Positions 15,992 to 24,218 of a stretch of 34,172 bases of DNA are shown one piece after another; the first letter of the stretch is position 1, and every line of letters begins with the position of its first letter. The DNA is from DASZCR01 sp035942915 (lineage in GTDB: Bacteria; Acidobacteriota; Blastocatellia; Pyrinomonadales; Pyrinomonadaceae). A model generated the notes under the pieces. That model made no database searches and was not told the DNA's origin. It saw only the letters and a program-made list of their open reading frames with translations. The position numbers were made by a program, and so were the translations under genes. The stretch spans positions 1-34,172 of the forward strand of contig DASZCR010000300.1 of the NCBI GenBank assembly GCA_035942915.1. Direction: 5' to 3'.

Positions 15992-16309
15992 ATGAGTGCC
16001 GACCGCACAACCGAGATACTCAACTACCTGAGCGCCATCAGCCGCGAAATCGGAGCCTTCCGCACCGAGACGAACGCCCGCTTCATTGCCATAGACCAAC
16101 GCTTCACTTCAATAGACCAACGCTTCGACCGTTTAGAAGGGGAGATGCGTGAGGTGCGCGCCGAGGTGCGCGCGCTCAATGAGAAGTTCGACAAAAGGTT
16201 TGACAGGCTCGCGGCGGTCTTGTTGGACGTGCGCGCACGGACGACCGATTTAGAGGGACGCGTCCATGCTTTGGACGGCAAGGAACCGGCGACGACGGAC
16301 GTTATCTGA
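15992..16309 (+). CDS. Small coiled-coil protein of unknown function
   Basis: A 105-residue, charged, almost wholly helical protein. The core carries short repeats (FIAIDQRF, TSIDQRF, DRLEGEM, EVRAEVRALN, KFDKRFDRL), each about seven residues, which predicts a long coiled coil and oligomer formation. There is no membrane segment or signal peptide. The ATG at 15992 is chosen over a TTG at 15974 because GAGGAG lies ten bases upstream of it. I do not recognise a named family; similar short heptad proteins are common near toxin, nuclease or regulator genes but none is adjacent here. It follows the phosphatase gene but seems to have its own promoter and a stem-loop behind it. Confidence 0.7.
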   Translation: MSADRTTEILNYLSAISREIGAFRTETNARFIAIDQRFTSIDQRFDRLEGEMREVRAEVRALNEKFDKRFDRLAAVLLDVRARTTDLEGRVHALDGKEPATTDVI

Positions 16310-16310
16310 G

Positions 16311-16349
16311 AGGCGCGCAAGGAAGCGGACGACGACGTGCGCGCCTGTT
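16311..16349 (+). terminator. Possible terminator between convergent genes
   Basis: AGGCGCGCA (16311-16319) pairs perfectly with TGCGCGCCT (16338-16346) across an 18-base loop, followed by only GTTT. The weak T tract makes this a moderate candidate for ending the coiled-coil gene; the opposite-strand gene ends at 16354. Confidence 0.4.
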
Positions 16350-16353
16350 TCGG

Positions 16354-16818
16354 TTAACGCGTCAGACGCCGGACGCTGGCGGTGATGCGTTCGGCCGTCT
16401 TTTCGCCGATGCCGTCGACGAGTTCGAGGCCGCCGCCTTCGACGAACTTTCTCAGGTCTTCGAGTGAAGAGATTTTAAACTGCTGGTAGAGCGTGGCGGC
16501 CGTCTTGATGCCGATGCCTTCGACGCGCAGGATGTCGAGCACGCTCTCCGGCGTCTCGGTCGTCAACTTCTCCCACGCCTGAAAGTTTCCGCGTTCGACC
16601 AACTCGACAATCTTGCTGCTGATGGCACGCCCGACGCCGGGGATGGCCTGCAAACCTTTGAGGCCATCTTCCGAGAGGATGCGGCGCATCTCGGTCGGCC
16701 ACGTCTCGATGGAGTCGGCGGCGTTGCGATAGGAGCGCACGCGAAAGCGGTCGTCGCCGCGTATCTCCATCAGCGTCGCCAGTCGCGCAAAGCGCCGCGC
16801 AATCTCTTCGTTATCCAT
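16354..16818 (-). CDS. Helix-hairpin-helix protein matching only the N-terminal part of DNA polymerase X
   Basis: A 154-residue protein. MDNEEIARRFARLATLMEIR followed by FRVRSYRNAADSI is the typical start of bacterial/archaeal family X polymerases (8-kDa, lyase-like domain). Helix-hairpin-helix motifs follow: IPGVGRAISSKI, VEGIGIKTAATLY and VDGIGEKTAERI. The protein stops after VRRLTR, where full PolX (usually around 570 residues) would continue into the palm, with its catalytic Asp residues, and a PHP domain. No such sequence follows, so it is either a natural DNA-binding domain protein or the remnant of a split gene. The frame is open further upstream to 16929, but the family start is at the ATG at 16818 (or at 16824). 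It likely binds DNA ends or gaps without polymerising. Confidence 0.8.
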   Translation of the reverse strand: MDNEEIARRFARLATLMEIRGDDRFRVRSYRNAADSIETWPTEMRRILSEDGLKGLQAIPGVGRAISSKIVELVERGNFQAWEKLTTETPESVLDILRVEGIGIKTAATLYQQFKISSLEDLRKFVEGGGLELVDGIGEKTAERITASVRRLTR

Positions 16819-16977
16819 ACCCATCCGCAGATTAACGTCCTGAACGCCACACGGCCTCCCGTCGATTGACGAGAGCCGAACGTGGCCTCCGTGCAGAGCA
16901 GTATCAGCGTACGGAAGTTCTACGCCCAAAGGCGGCGACGCGTCAACAAGCTAAGAGAAGTGATAATCGCTCAAGGA

Positions 16978-17016
16978 TGAGGGACGAAAGAGACACCTGT
17001 CATCTTTCATCCCTCA
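16978..17016 (-). terminator. Hairpin of a third type, after the helicase gene
   Basis: TGAGGGACGAAAGA (16978-16991) faces TCTTTCATCCCTCA (17003-17016) with one mismatch (a G-U pair on one transcript strand) and an 11-base loop. It lies 12 bases after the helicase stop (17028). There is no clear U tract, so it may be a processing or repeat element rather than a strict intrinsic terminator. Confidence 0.5.
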
Positions 17017-17027
17017 ACGCTTCGCGG

Positions 17028-19430
17028 TTACGCCTTTTCGAGTCCGGCGTATTTTTCGATGAGTTTCTTCTGGCCGAAGCCGGGGAAACTGACGGTGAGT
17101 TTGGCGGCGTCGCCCGTGCCTTCGCGGCGCAGGACGAGGCCGCGCCCGTACTTCGGGTGACGGACGTGTGTGCCGGGGGCGAACTGCCCGGCTGCGCCGC
17201 CGGATGAGGAGGAGGCTGATTGATGTCCGCCGCCGCTGCTGCTGCTGCGCGAAGGCGTCGATGCGCCGGGACGTTTATCGGCGGGCGGCGTCTGCGCGGG
17301 GGGCGTCTGCCGGTTAATCTTCTCGCCGCGCTGACGGAAGAACTCGGCGATGGAATCGACGCTGTCGTAGGTCTTGCCGCCGTAGCGCGTCGTCGGCTCG
17401 CGTCTTTCGCCGCCCCTTTCACCACGAAGCGCGCGCGCCACGTCGCGGCTTTCGGCCGCGTGCGAACTGCGCGCGAAGGAGAGCCAAGAGGGGCCGCGCG
17501 AGAGGTCTTCCATCAGGTCGTGCGGCAGTTCGTTTAAGAACTGCGACGGCTCGGAGACCATCTCCTCGCCGTAGACGCGCCGCTTCATGGCGTGCGTCAC
17601 GTAGAGGAAACGCTCGGCGCGCGTGATGGCGACGTAACAGAGGCGACGCTCCTCTTCGAGTTCGGCCATGTCTGTCGTGGCGCGCGCGTGCGGGAAGAGA
17701 CCGTCTTCGAGGCCGACGATGAAGACGAGCGGAAACTCAAGTCCCTTCGCGGAGTGGACGGTCATCAGCGTCACGGGCGCATCGCGCGTGTACTGGTCTG
17801 TGTCGGAGACGAGCGCGGCGGCGTCGATGAAGTCGCGCAGGCCGCCGCCCTCCTCCTTGTCGTAATCGACGGCCGCGTTGACGAGTTCCTGCAAGTTCTC
17901 CAGACGCCCCTCGGCCTCCTCCGTGTTCTCCGTCTTCAGTGCGTCGGAATAGCCTGTGTCGAGTATTGCCGCCTTGACGACCTCGGAGGCCGTCTCTTTC
18001 TGCGCGAGCGAGACGAGGCGATTGACTATCTCCTGAAAACGTTTGAGCGCGGCGACGGCGCGCGGGCTGAAGCCTTCGGGGCGTTCGGTGATGATAGAGA
18101 TAGTCTCCCAGTGAGAGACGCCGTAGTCGCGCGCGCGTCGTTCGAGTTCGTCGAGCGTCTGCTTGCCCAAGCCCCGCGCGGGACTGTTGATGACGCGCAT
18201 CAGCGCCACCGAGTCGTGCGGATTGAGGGCGAGTTTGAGATAGGCGACGATATCGCGCACCTCTGCGCGCTCGTAGAAGGAGAAGCCGCCGACGATTTGA
18301 TAAGCGATACCGGCACGTCGCAGTGCTTCTTCAAAGAGACGCGACTGCGCGTTGGTGCGATAGAGAACGGCGGCGCGAAGCTGTGGGTCTTGGCGTCGGT
18401 GCTCCTCGATTTTGGCGGCGACGAAACGCGCCTCCGCATCGGCGTCAAACGCCTGATAGTAGCGTATCCGCTCGCCCGAAGGGTTCGATGTCCAGAGGTT
18501 CTTGCCCTTGCGTTCGGTGTTGAGGCGGACGACCGCGCCGGCCGCGTCGAGGATGGTCTGCGTCGAGCGGTAGTTCTGTTCGAGGCGAATGGTTCTGGCG
18601 TTCGGATAATGCTGCTCGAAGTTGAGGATGTTCGAGATGTCCGCACCGCGCCATTTGTAGATGCTCTGGTCTTCGTCGCCGACGACGCAGATGTTCTGCT
18701 GGCGTTCGGTGAGGAAGTGGATGAGTGCGAACTGGAGACTGTTGGTGTCCTGATATTCGTCAACGAGGATATAGCGGAAGCGTTCGTTGTAGTGCGCGCG
18801 CACGTCCTCGCGTTTGCGCAGGAGCATGACGGTCTTAATCAGGAGGTCGTCGAAGTCGAGCGCGTTGTTGGAGACGAGGCGCTCTTCGTAGAGGCGAAAG
18901 ACGCGCGCGATGGCGGCACGTTTTTCGTCGCCGTGCTCGACGCGCGCGGCGTAGGCGTCGGCGTCGAGGCCGCTGTTTTTGGCATGACTGATGGCGCTCT
19001 GCGTCTGGCGCGCGCCGAGTCGCTGGTCGTCGTAGCCGAGGTCTTTAACGCAGTTTTTGACGACGCGCACCGAGTCGTCCTGGTCGTAGATGGTGAAGGA
19101 GCGCGTGTAGCCTTCTTCCAACTTTTCGATGTCGCGGCGGAGCACGCGCACGCAGAGGGAGTGAAACGTGGAGATGAGCGGCGCGCTCGACAGGCGTTCG
19201 TCCTTGAGCAGATGTTCGACGCGCTCGCGCATCTCTCCGGCCGCCTTGTTCGTGAAGGTGACGGCGAGGATGTTGTGCGGCGGGACGCCGCGCGCGGCTA
19301 TCAGGTAGGCGATGCGGACGGTGATGACGCGCGTCTTGCCGGAGCCAGCGCCCGCCAGAATCAGCAGCGGCCCCTCGGTCGCCTCGACGGCCTCCCGCTG
19401 CCGCTCGTTCAATGTAGAGAGTAAATCCAT
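17028..19430 (-). CDS. pcrA: ATP-dependent DNA helicase PcrA/UvrD
   Basis: An 800-residue superfamily 1A 3'-5' helicase used in nucleotide excision repair, replication restart and removal of recombinase filaments. All helicase motifs are visible: Q-motif LNERQREAV, Walker A GAGSGKT (about 29-35), Ia TFTNKAAGEMRER, II VDEYQDTN, III GDEDQSIYKWRGA, IV LEQNYRST, V VMTVHSAKGLEF and VI LCYVAITRAER. The region from about 640 to 755 is low-complexity Pro/Ser/Gly. The C-terminus has the Tudor-like fold of PcrA/UvrD (GTHVRHPKYGRGLV, FPGFGQKKL), which binds RNA polymerase in known members. Length is slightly above the usual 720-750, explained by the linker. It lies downstream of the isochorismatase-fold gene with repeat R2 between them. 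Confidence 0.95.
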   Translation of the reverse strand: MDLLSTLNERQREAVEATEGPLLILAGAGSGKTRVITVRIAYLIAARGVPPHNILAVTFTNKAAGEMRERVEHLLKDERLSSAPLISTFHSLCVRVLRRDIEKLEEGYTRSFTIYDQDDSVRVVKNCVKDLGYDDQRLGARQTQSAISHAKNSGLDADAYAARVEHGDEKRAAIARVFRLYEERLVSNNALDFDDLLIKTVMLLRKREDVRAHYNERFRYILVDEYQDTNSLQFALIHFLTERQQNICVVGDEDQSIYKWRGADISNILNFEQHYPNARTIRLEQNYRSTQTILDAAGAVVRLNTERKGKNLWTSNPSGERIRYYQAFDADAEARFVAAKIEEHRRQDPQLRAAVLYRTNAQSRLFEEALRRAGIAYQIVGGFSFYERAEVRDIVAYLKLALNPHDSVALMRVINSPARGLGKQTLDELERRARDYGVSHWETISIITERPEGFSPRAVAALKRFQEIVNRLVSLAQKETASEVVKAAILDTGYSDALKTENTEEAEGRLENLQELVNAAVDYDKEEGGGLRDFIDAAALVSDTDQYTRDAPVTLMTVHSAKGLEFPLVFIVGLEDGLFPHARATTDMAELEEERRLCYVAITRAERFLYVTHAMKRRVYGEEMVSEPSQFLNELPHDLMEDLSRGPSWLSFARSSHAAESRDVARALRGERGGERREPTTRYGGKTYDSVDSIAEFFRQRGEKINRQTPPAQTPPADKRPGASTPSRSSSSGGGHQSASSSSGGAAGQFAPGTHVRHPKYGRGLVLRREGTGDAAKLTVSFPGFGQKKLIEKYAGLEKA

Positions 19431-19441
19431 TGTTATGCTCT

Positions 19442-19559
19442 AGTGATAAGTAATAGGTGATAGGTGATAAGAAGGAAGTGATAGGTGATAGGTGATGAGT
19501 GATAGGACAAAACCTGTTCTTCTCTTATCACCCATCACCTATCACCTATCACTTGTCAC
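19442..19559 (-). repeat. Heptamer inverted-repeat element R2
   Basis: Left on the plus strand are units of GTGATAAG, GTGATAGG and GTGATGAG, interrupted by GAAGGAA; right are CCCATCAC and CTATCAC units. The core is GGACAAAACCTGTTCTTCTC. The flanks (GGTGATAAGAGAA and GTCCTATCAC on the minus strand) match R3 and R4, while the innermost bases look inverted relative to them. The element fills the gap between the hydrolase gene and pcrA, and the TGA stop of the hydrolase (19556-19558) is part of its outermost AAGTGACAAGTGATAGG unit. It ends about 11 bases before the pcrA ATG. Confidence 0.95.
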
Positions 19560-20113
19560 TTGATGAGTTTCTGTATCGCCTTGAACTGCTCGTGGCGTGC
19601 GTCGCGCATCAGCTCGAAGAGCGCCATTTCGGTCGATGAGAGGACGGCTCCTGAGTGCTGCATCTTGGCGAGCGCGAGCTGTTTGTTGTGCGCGGCGCGC
19701 GAGGAGATGCAGTCTGTGAGCAGGTGGACGCCGAAGCCGCGCGCGAGCAGGTCGTGCGTGGTCTGGTTGACGCAGACGTGCGCCTCGATGCCGCAGACGA
19801 TGAGTTGTTGCGCGCCGACGGCGTCGAGACGCGCGACGAACTCCTGCGCGCCGCAGGAACTGAAGGCCGTCTTCTCAATCGGCTCGTGGTCGTGCGGGAG
19901 GACGGCGCGGATTTCATCGGCCGTGCGCCCTAAGCCTTTCGGATATTGCTCGGTGACGATGACCGGCAGTTTCAGCAGTTGCGCGGCGTGCGTGACGAGT
20001 GCGATGCGCGCGGCGACCTCTGCGAAGTCGGAGATGGCGGCGCGGAAAGATTCCTGAACGTCAATCACGACGAGCGCGGCGCGCTGGAGTTCGAGCGTGT
20101 TTTCGTGCGGCAT
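19556..20113 (-). CDS. Isochorismatase-family cysteine hydrolase
   Basis: A 185-residue enzyme of the isochorismatase/nicotinamidase fold (YcaC-like), which hydrolyses amides or related bonds. The expected catalytic triad is visible: Asp 18 in ALVVIDVQE, Lys 81 in IEKTAFSS, and Cys 114 in CGIEAHVCVNQTTHDLL. The GIEAHVC/VNQT pattern is closer to the general hydrolase (YcaC or isochorismatase-related) group than to pncA. Substrate unknown. The ATG at 20113 is chosen over one at 20137 because GGAG sits six bases before it on the coding strand. The last codons (ATC AAG TGA) merge with repeat R2, so the C-terminus is defined by the repeat. Confidence 0.88.
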   Translation of the reverse strand: MPHENTLELQRAALVVIDVQESFRAAISDFAEVAARIALVTHAAQLLKLPVIVTEQYPKGLGRTADEIRAVLPHDHEPIEKTAFSSCGAQEFVARLDAVGAQQLIVCGIEAHVCVNQTTHDLLARGFGVHLLTDCISSRAAHNKQLALAKMQHSGAVLSSTEMALFELMRDARHEQFKAIQKLIK

Positions 20114-20172
20114 AATGTGCTCCGTTGACCGGAACATTTAAGCACACAAGGAAAGGAAAAAGGAAAAAGGCA

Positions 20173-20229
20173 AAAGGCAAAAGTGAAGATAGGAGGCTGC
20201 GTCCTCCACGTGTCTTCACTTTTGCCTTT
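20173..20229 (-). terminator. Terminator-like hairpin of family 2, after the first CarboxypepD_reg gene
   Basis: A 17-bp outer stem (20173-20189 with 20213-20229; arms AAAGGCAAAAGTGAAGA and its complement) plus an inner GGAGG/CCTCC stem. On the minus strand it is followed by TTGCCTTTTTCC and further T/C-rich sequence. It lies 19 bases beyond the stop at 20248, so it most likely ends that two-gene operon. Its core (AGTGAAGA...GGACGC...TCTTCACTTTT) is shared with 6199-6235. Confidence 0.85.
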
Positions 20230-20247
20230 CGTCTTGTCCGCTGCGCC

Positions 20248-22266
20248 TTACTTGTAGCGGAGGGTAAATTCCTGCACGCGTTGGCAGGGCTGTAGGTCGA
20301 TAGGAAATCCGTCCGTCTCGGCTTCGCGTCGCAGTCGTGCGCGCGTGTCGGCGTCCCATGCGAGCGGGCGCGAGAAGCCTTCGGGGGCGTCCTGTTCGGA
20401 GAGGCGCGCCAGCACGCGGTAGCGGCCGGGCGCCAGATGCGTGAGGGCGAAGGTTCCGTCGGCGTTGACGACCGTTTCGGCGAAGCGCAGCGGGTCGTCG
20501 GAGGCGGACGCATCGAGGGGGACGAGGTGGACGCGCAGACGCGCGGGCAGAGCCGCCGCCTCGACGCCTCCGCTCTCGCTCGCAGCAGCGGCGACGACGC
20601 GCCCGCGCAGATTGCTCGCGCCTTCCGAGAGCGTCACGGTCAGACCTGAGAGGCGCTGGCCTGCGGTGAGCGTGAACGGCTCGCGCAAGGGCGGCGCAGC
20701 GGCGGCGGTGGTGTTGGCGGCGGTGTTGGCTGGCGCGCCGCCCGCTCTCTGCGGGACGCGCGCAGGGGTCTGGCGCGCGGCGGGCGTGCGCGGCGTGGTG
20801 GCGGCGGGCAACTGGACGCTGAGCAGATACCAATCGTCGCTCAGTGCGCGGGCGTCGAGGCGGAAGCGACCGGCGTCGAGGTTGCGGATGGTAAAAGCTC
20901 CCTGTGCGTCGGGCGCGGTGTCGGCGCGCATGACGCGCCCGCGCGAAGCGTTGCGCGGCGCATCTCGTTCGTCTCGGCGCGCGGCGACGAGCGTCTCCTG
21001 CGGCAGCAGTCCCTGTCGCGTTTGGGCGGCGCACTGTTCGCTCGCGCGGCCTGCGGCGTTGAGCGGCGCGAGGATGAGAGAGCCGCTTACGGAAGCCATC
21101 GGCGCGAGAGCGATTTTCAGGCCGGTCACGTCTGCGCCGCGCACGGTGACGCGTTGCGGCTCGGAGGCATGTGAGCGGCCGTCGCGTTCGGTCTGGCGTG
21201 CGACGAGGTCGTAATCGCCGTCGGGTATTCCTTCGAAGGAGAAGGCGCGTGATTGCTCGCGCGGGGCGACGAAGGCCATCGCAATGTTCGCACCCGTCGG
21301 GGCGTGTAGCAGAGAGATGGAGATGCCTGCGCCGAAGGCGTCTGTCGGTTCGGCCGCGCTGCTGATAGTGCCGCTGATGCTGTGGCCGCGTTCGCCACGA
21401 TAACGGATGTCGATGCCGAGCGTCTCCTGCCCGGAGCGGACGGTGATTTCGGTCGCCGTGTCGCGCGTGCTGGAAGGATAGAAGGTCGGCGCGTCAATCT
21501 CGTATGGGTTCGGCAACCCGTTGAACCAGAGCGGGCTGCCGCCGCCTGCGGCGACGACGTAGACGCCGGGTTCGAGGCCGTAGAGGCGATAGACGCCTCG
21601 GTCGTCGGTGCGTATGTCGCGGCGGAAACCGCGCACGCCCTGACCGCTACGCGAGATTGAGCCGTCGAGTTCACGGACGAAGGTGGCATAGACGTTGACG
21701 CCGATGACGGGGTCGCCCGTCTGCGTCGTGACGGAGCCGGTGATGACGCCGCCCTTAATCATCGTCAGCGTCGCCGTTTCGCCGACGCGGAAGTAGCGCG
21801 GCCCCAGACGTTCGGGTTCGAGGACGTAGCCGGGGGCGGTGGCGAAGAGCGTGTAGACGCCGGGGTCGAGATTGTCGAGACGAAAGCGACCGTCTTCGTC
21901 GGTGGCCGTAGCGGGCGCGCCCTGAAACATCGCGCCGCCACGAACGGCGAGCCGCACGCCCGCGTTCGGGATGGGTTGTCCCTGGTCGTCGATGACGCGC
22001 CCTTCGATAGAGCCGGCCGCGCCGGGCGCGGGGCGTTCGTCGTCGCTCGTATTGCTCGTCCGGCGCGCGGTCTCAGGCGCGGGCGGAGAGACGACTGCGC
22101 CTTGACTGCCGCTGGCGGGCGCATCCTGCGCGCGGGTCGCCGGGACGAATGAGAGCAGCAGCAGGAGTGCCGCCAGCGAGAGACGCGCGGCATCCTTCGA
22201 CACAGGCGCGTCGGCGAAGACGCGCTTGAGAGTGTTGCAGAGTGTGACGAGGGAAGTGCTGTTCAC
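20248..22266 (-). CDS. Secreted protein of repeated CarboxypepD_reg-like domains (downstream paralogue)
   Basis: A 672-residue predicted exported protein. An unusually long n-region (about 28 residues) precedes the hydrophobic signal core (LSLAALLLLLSFVPATRA), with likely cleavage before QDAP. The mature part holds about five beta-sandwich units, recognisable by paired strands: GSIEGRVIDDQGQPIPNAGV with DEDGRFRLDNLDPGVY; GVITGSVTTQTGDPVIGVNV with DDRGVYRLYGLEPGVYVV; then HSISGTI, ASVSGSLIL and ASNLRGRVV units ending in a PGRYRVLARL strand. No catalytic peptidase domain, membrane anchor or sorting signal is seen. Start GTG 22266 overlaps the previous stop (GTGA) and has GGGAGGTGA just upstream, so the two paralogues are translationally coupled. 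A role in the cell envelope or in carbohydrate/peptide binding is possible but unproven. Confidence 0.85.
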   Translation of the reverse strand: MNSTSLVTLCNTLKRVFADAPVSKDAARLSLAALLLLLSFVPATRAQDAPASGSQGAVVSPPAPETARRTSNTSDDERPAPGAAGSIEGRVIDDQGQPIPNAGVRLAVRGGAMFQGAPATATDEDGRFRLDNLDPGVYTLFATAPGYVLEPERLGPRYFRVGETATLTMIKGGVITGSVTTQTGDPVIGVNVYATFVRELDGSISRSGQGVRGFRRDIRTDDRGVYRLYGLEPGVYVVAAGGGSPLWFNGLPNPYEIDAPTFYPSSTRDTATEITVRSGQETLGIDIRYRGERGHSISGTISSAAEPTDAFGAGISISLLHAPTGANIAMAFVAPREQSRAFSFEGIPDGDYDLVARQTERDGRSHASEPQRVTVRGADVTGLKIALAPMASVSGSLILAPLNAAGRASEQCAAQTRQGLLPQETLVAARRDERDAPRNASRGRVMRADTAPDAQGAFTIRNLDAGRFRLDARALSDDWYLLSVQLPAATTPRTPAARQTPARVPQRAGGAPANTAANTTAAAAPPLREPFTLTAGQRLSGLTVTLSEGASNLRGRVVAAAASESGGVEAAALPARLRVHLVPLDASASDDPLRFAETVVNADGTFALTHLAPGRYRVLARLSEQDAPEGFSRPLAWDADTRARLRREAETDGFPIDLQPCQRVQEFTLRYK

Positions 22267-23933
22267 GGTCTGTCACCTCCCATCTTGATTTCTAAATTTA
22301 TCGTCACGTTGACTTCGCCCGAATCCGGCACGGTGACCACCTGTCTGGCAGCCCCGGCGCGCGAACTGCCGAGGGCGGGCACGGTCAACTCGTAGTCTCC
22401 GGCGGGCAGCCCCTCGAAGATGAAGCGGCCGCGCGCGTCTGCGTCTGCGCCGCGCCGGAACTGCTGCGGCGACGCTCCGACGCGGTTTGCAAAGACGATG
22501 AGGCGTACACCGGGGGGAACGGAGGCGGTCTGGTCGCCGTCGCGCAAAACAATCTGTCCGCGAATGACGCCCGCGCCGTAGGCGAGTACGACGCGCACGC
22601 CCGTCACCTGCGCCCCGTCTCCGACTTCGAGTTGACCGTTTCTCAATTCGACGCCCTCGCGCTCGACGCGCAGCAGCGAAAGTCCTCTGACGCCCGATTG
22701 CCATGTGTTCAAAGTGATGCCGACCGTGCCGGGACGAAGACCCGTCATGCGGAAAGTGCCGTCAGCGGCTATCCTCGTCGGACTGAAGCGCGGCGAAATG
22801 AGTCCGCCCATCTGCGGAGGGACGAAGGCGAACAGAGAGACCTGCGATAACAGTTGCGTGAGCGTCGCGCGGTCGCGCACGCCCTCGATAAAGACAGAAC
22901 CCGTGATGGTCGCCCCGCGATGAATCCGCACTTCGAGACCGGAGATGTCCGAGTCCGTAATCTCGAAGGGGACAACGTCGCTGTACCAATCGGTCTCGTC
23001 GCGCGAGATGGCGAAAGCGCCGTAGCGGCCGGGAGCGATGCCGTCGATGGTGAACTCGCCGCGCGCATTGGCGTTGAAGCCCATGCCGACGCCGCCGATG
23101 CGCCCCTCGTTTCTGAGCAGCGCGCCGTAGCCGTAGGGAAGATTCGGGACGGGCTGACCCGTCTCGGCGCTGATGAAGCGACCTGAAGCTCGGAAGGTCT
23201 TCGTCGGTTTCCCGATGCGGATGTCTATCTCGTCGGCCACGTCTCCGCCCTCGACCTCGATAATCTTGGCCTCAGCCTCGATGGGCGTATCGGGGTGAAA
23301 GGTCTGCGGGTAGAAACCGCGCGTCATGCCGACGCGAATCATCCCGCCCTGTCGGTCGTGACCTGCGCTGACGCGGTAACGGCCGGCGGGCAGCCCGTAG
23401 GCACGATAGATGCCCCGGTCGTCCGTCTCGAAACTGCCTGTGAAACTGACGGCGCGTTGGCGCGGATTGCTGCCATCGACGCTCACAATCTGCACCTGTT
23501 CGGCAATCACTGGGCGGCCGTCCGAATCGGTCACGCGCCCCGTGATGACGCCGCCGCGCGTCAGACGAAAGTCGATGTCTTCGACCGTCTCGCCGGCTGA
23601 GAGCGAGATGGGTTTACCGGCCGGATAGCCCGTTACGTCGGCGACGATGAAGGAGGGGGCAAGCGGCACGACCTGATAGCGGCCGGGCGGGATGTTCGTT
23701 ATTCTGTAGTTGCCCTCCGGGTCGGTCGAGCCGCGTGCGACCGGCTTGCGGTCGGGGCCTCGGTCGCCGGGAACGACCGCGATGGCGACGCCGCCGACGC
23801 CCTTGCCCTCGTGCGTCACGCGCCCCGTGAGAGTCGCAGGCACTTCCTTCGCCTGTTGCGCCGAAACGTGCGCGCCGAAGGCGCACAGCACGAGCGCGGC
23901 CGAGAAGATGACGCGTTGAATAGTTCGAGACAT
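22263..23933 (-). CDS. Secreted protein of repeated CarboxypepD_reg-like domains (upstream paralogue)
   Basis: A 556-residue exported protein with a clear signal peptide (VIFSAALVLCAFGAHVSA, likely cleavage before QQAK). About five CarboxypepD_reg-like units follow: ATLTGRVTHEGKGVGGVAIA with DPEGNYRITNIPPGRYQVV; GVITGRVTDSDGRPVIAEQV with DDRGIYRAYGLPAGRYRVS; FRASGRFISAETGQPVPNL with EFTIDGIAPGRYGAFAI; ATITGSVFIEG with GTFRMTGLRPG; and GVIRGQIVLRDG with GRFIFEGLPAGDYELTVPAL. The shared GVITG and TDDRGxYRxYGLxxGxY signatures show the two adjacent genes arose by duplication. No enzyme domain is seen. GGAAAGAG upstream is a plausible ribosome site. Expansion of such proteins is common in Acidobacteriota. 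Confidence 0.85.
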   Translation of the reverse strand: MSRTIQRVIFSAALVLCAFGAHVSAQQAKEVPATLTGRVTHEGKGVGGVAIAVVPGDRGPDRKPVARGSTDPEGNYRITNIPPGRYQVVPLAPSFIVADVTGYPAGKPISLSAGETVEDIDFRLTRGGVITGRVTDSDGRPVIAEQVQIVSVDGSNPRQRAVSFTGSFETDDRGIYRAYGLPAGRYRVSAGHDRQGGMIRVGMTRGFYPQTFHPDTPIEAEAKIIEVEGGDVADEIDIRIGKPTKTFRASGRFISAETGQPVPNLPYGYGALLRNEGRIGGVGMGFNANARGEFTIDGIAPGRYGAFAISRDETDWYSDVVPFEITDSDISGLEVRIHRGATITGSVFIEGVRDRATLTQLLSQVSLFAFVPPQMGGLISPRFSPTRIAADGTFRMTGLRPGTVGITLNTWQSGVRGLSLLRVEREGVELRNGQLEVGDGAQVTGVRVVLAYGAGVIRGQIVLRDGDQTASVPPGVRLIVFANRVGASPQQFRRGADADARGRFIFEGLPAGDYELTVPALGSSRAGAARQVVTVPDSGEVNVTINLEIKMGGDRP

Positions 23934-24218
23934 AACTTCTCTTTCCTCTGTCAGACTTGAGACGGGCGGGGAGCGTGTAGCCCTGTTTGTGATTCGCTGC
24001 TGATTAAACGCGCGACGCGCGCGACAGTTCGTCTTTTACGGCCGGGAGACGGCAGGGCGTCGTTCGCGCCGACTGAAAGTGAGCGACGACAGGTTACAAT
24101 CGGCGAGCCGCTTCGCACAAGAGCAGAAGGGAGACGAAAAACAGTTCTCCGCCGGAGAACGTATAACGCCACACGCAGGCCGCCGCTGAGGAGAGCGCCG
24201 CCTGCGCCACGAACCAAG
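23934..24218. other. Divergent intergenic region
   Basis: A 285-base gap between the secreted-protein operon (-) and the oligopeptidase (+). It should contain promoters both ways. The only recognisable element is GTTACAAT with TACAAT at 24095-24100 on the plus strand; the bases 16-17 upstream (CTGAAA) are a poor -35. No repeat of the families described here is present. Confidence 0.5.
24073..24100 (+). promoter_or_regulatory. Weak candidate promoter for the oligopeptidase gene
   Basis: CTGAAA (24073-24078), 16 bases, TACAAT (24095-24100). The -10 and its 5' context GTTACAAT match the candidate at 8925-8930, but the -35 is poor. Confidence 0.3.

Noticed and set aside
17592..19424. Plus-strand open frame of 610 codons opposite pcrA
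   Set aside because: All helicase motifs are on the minus strand; the antisense product has no recognisable domain.
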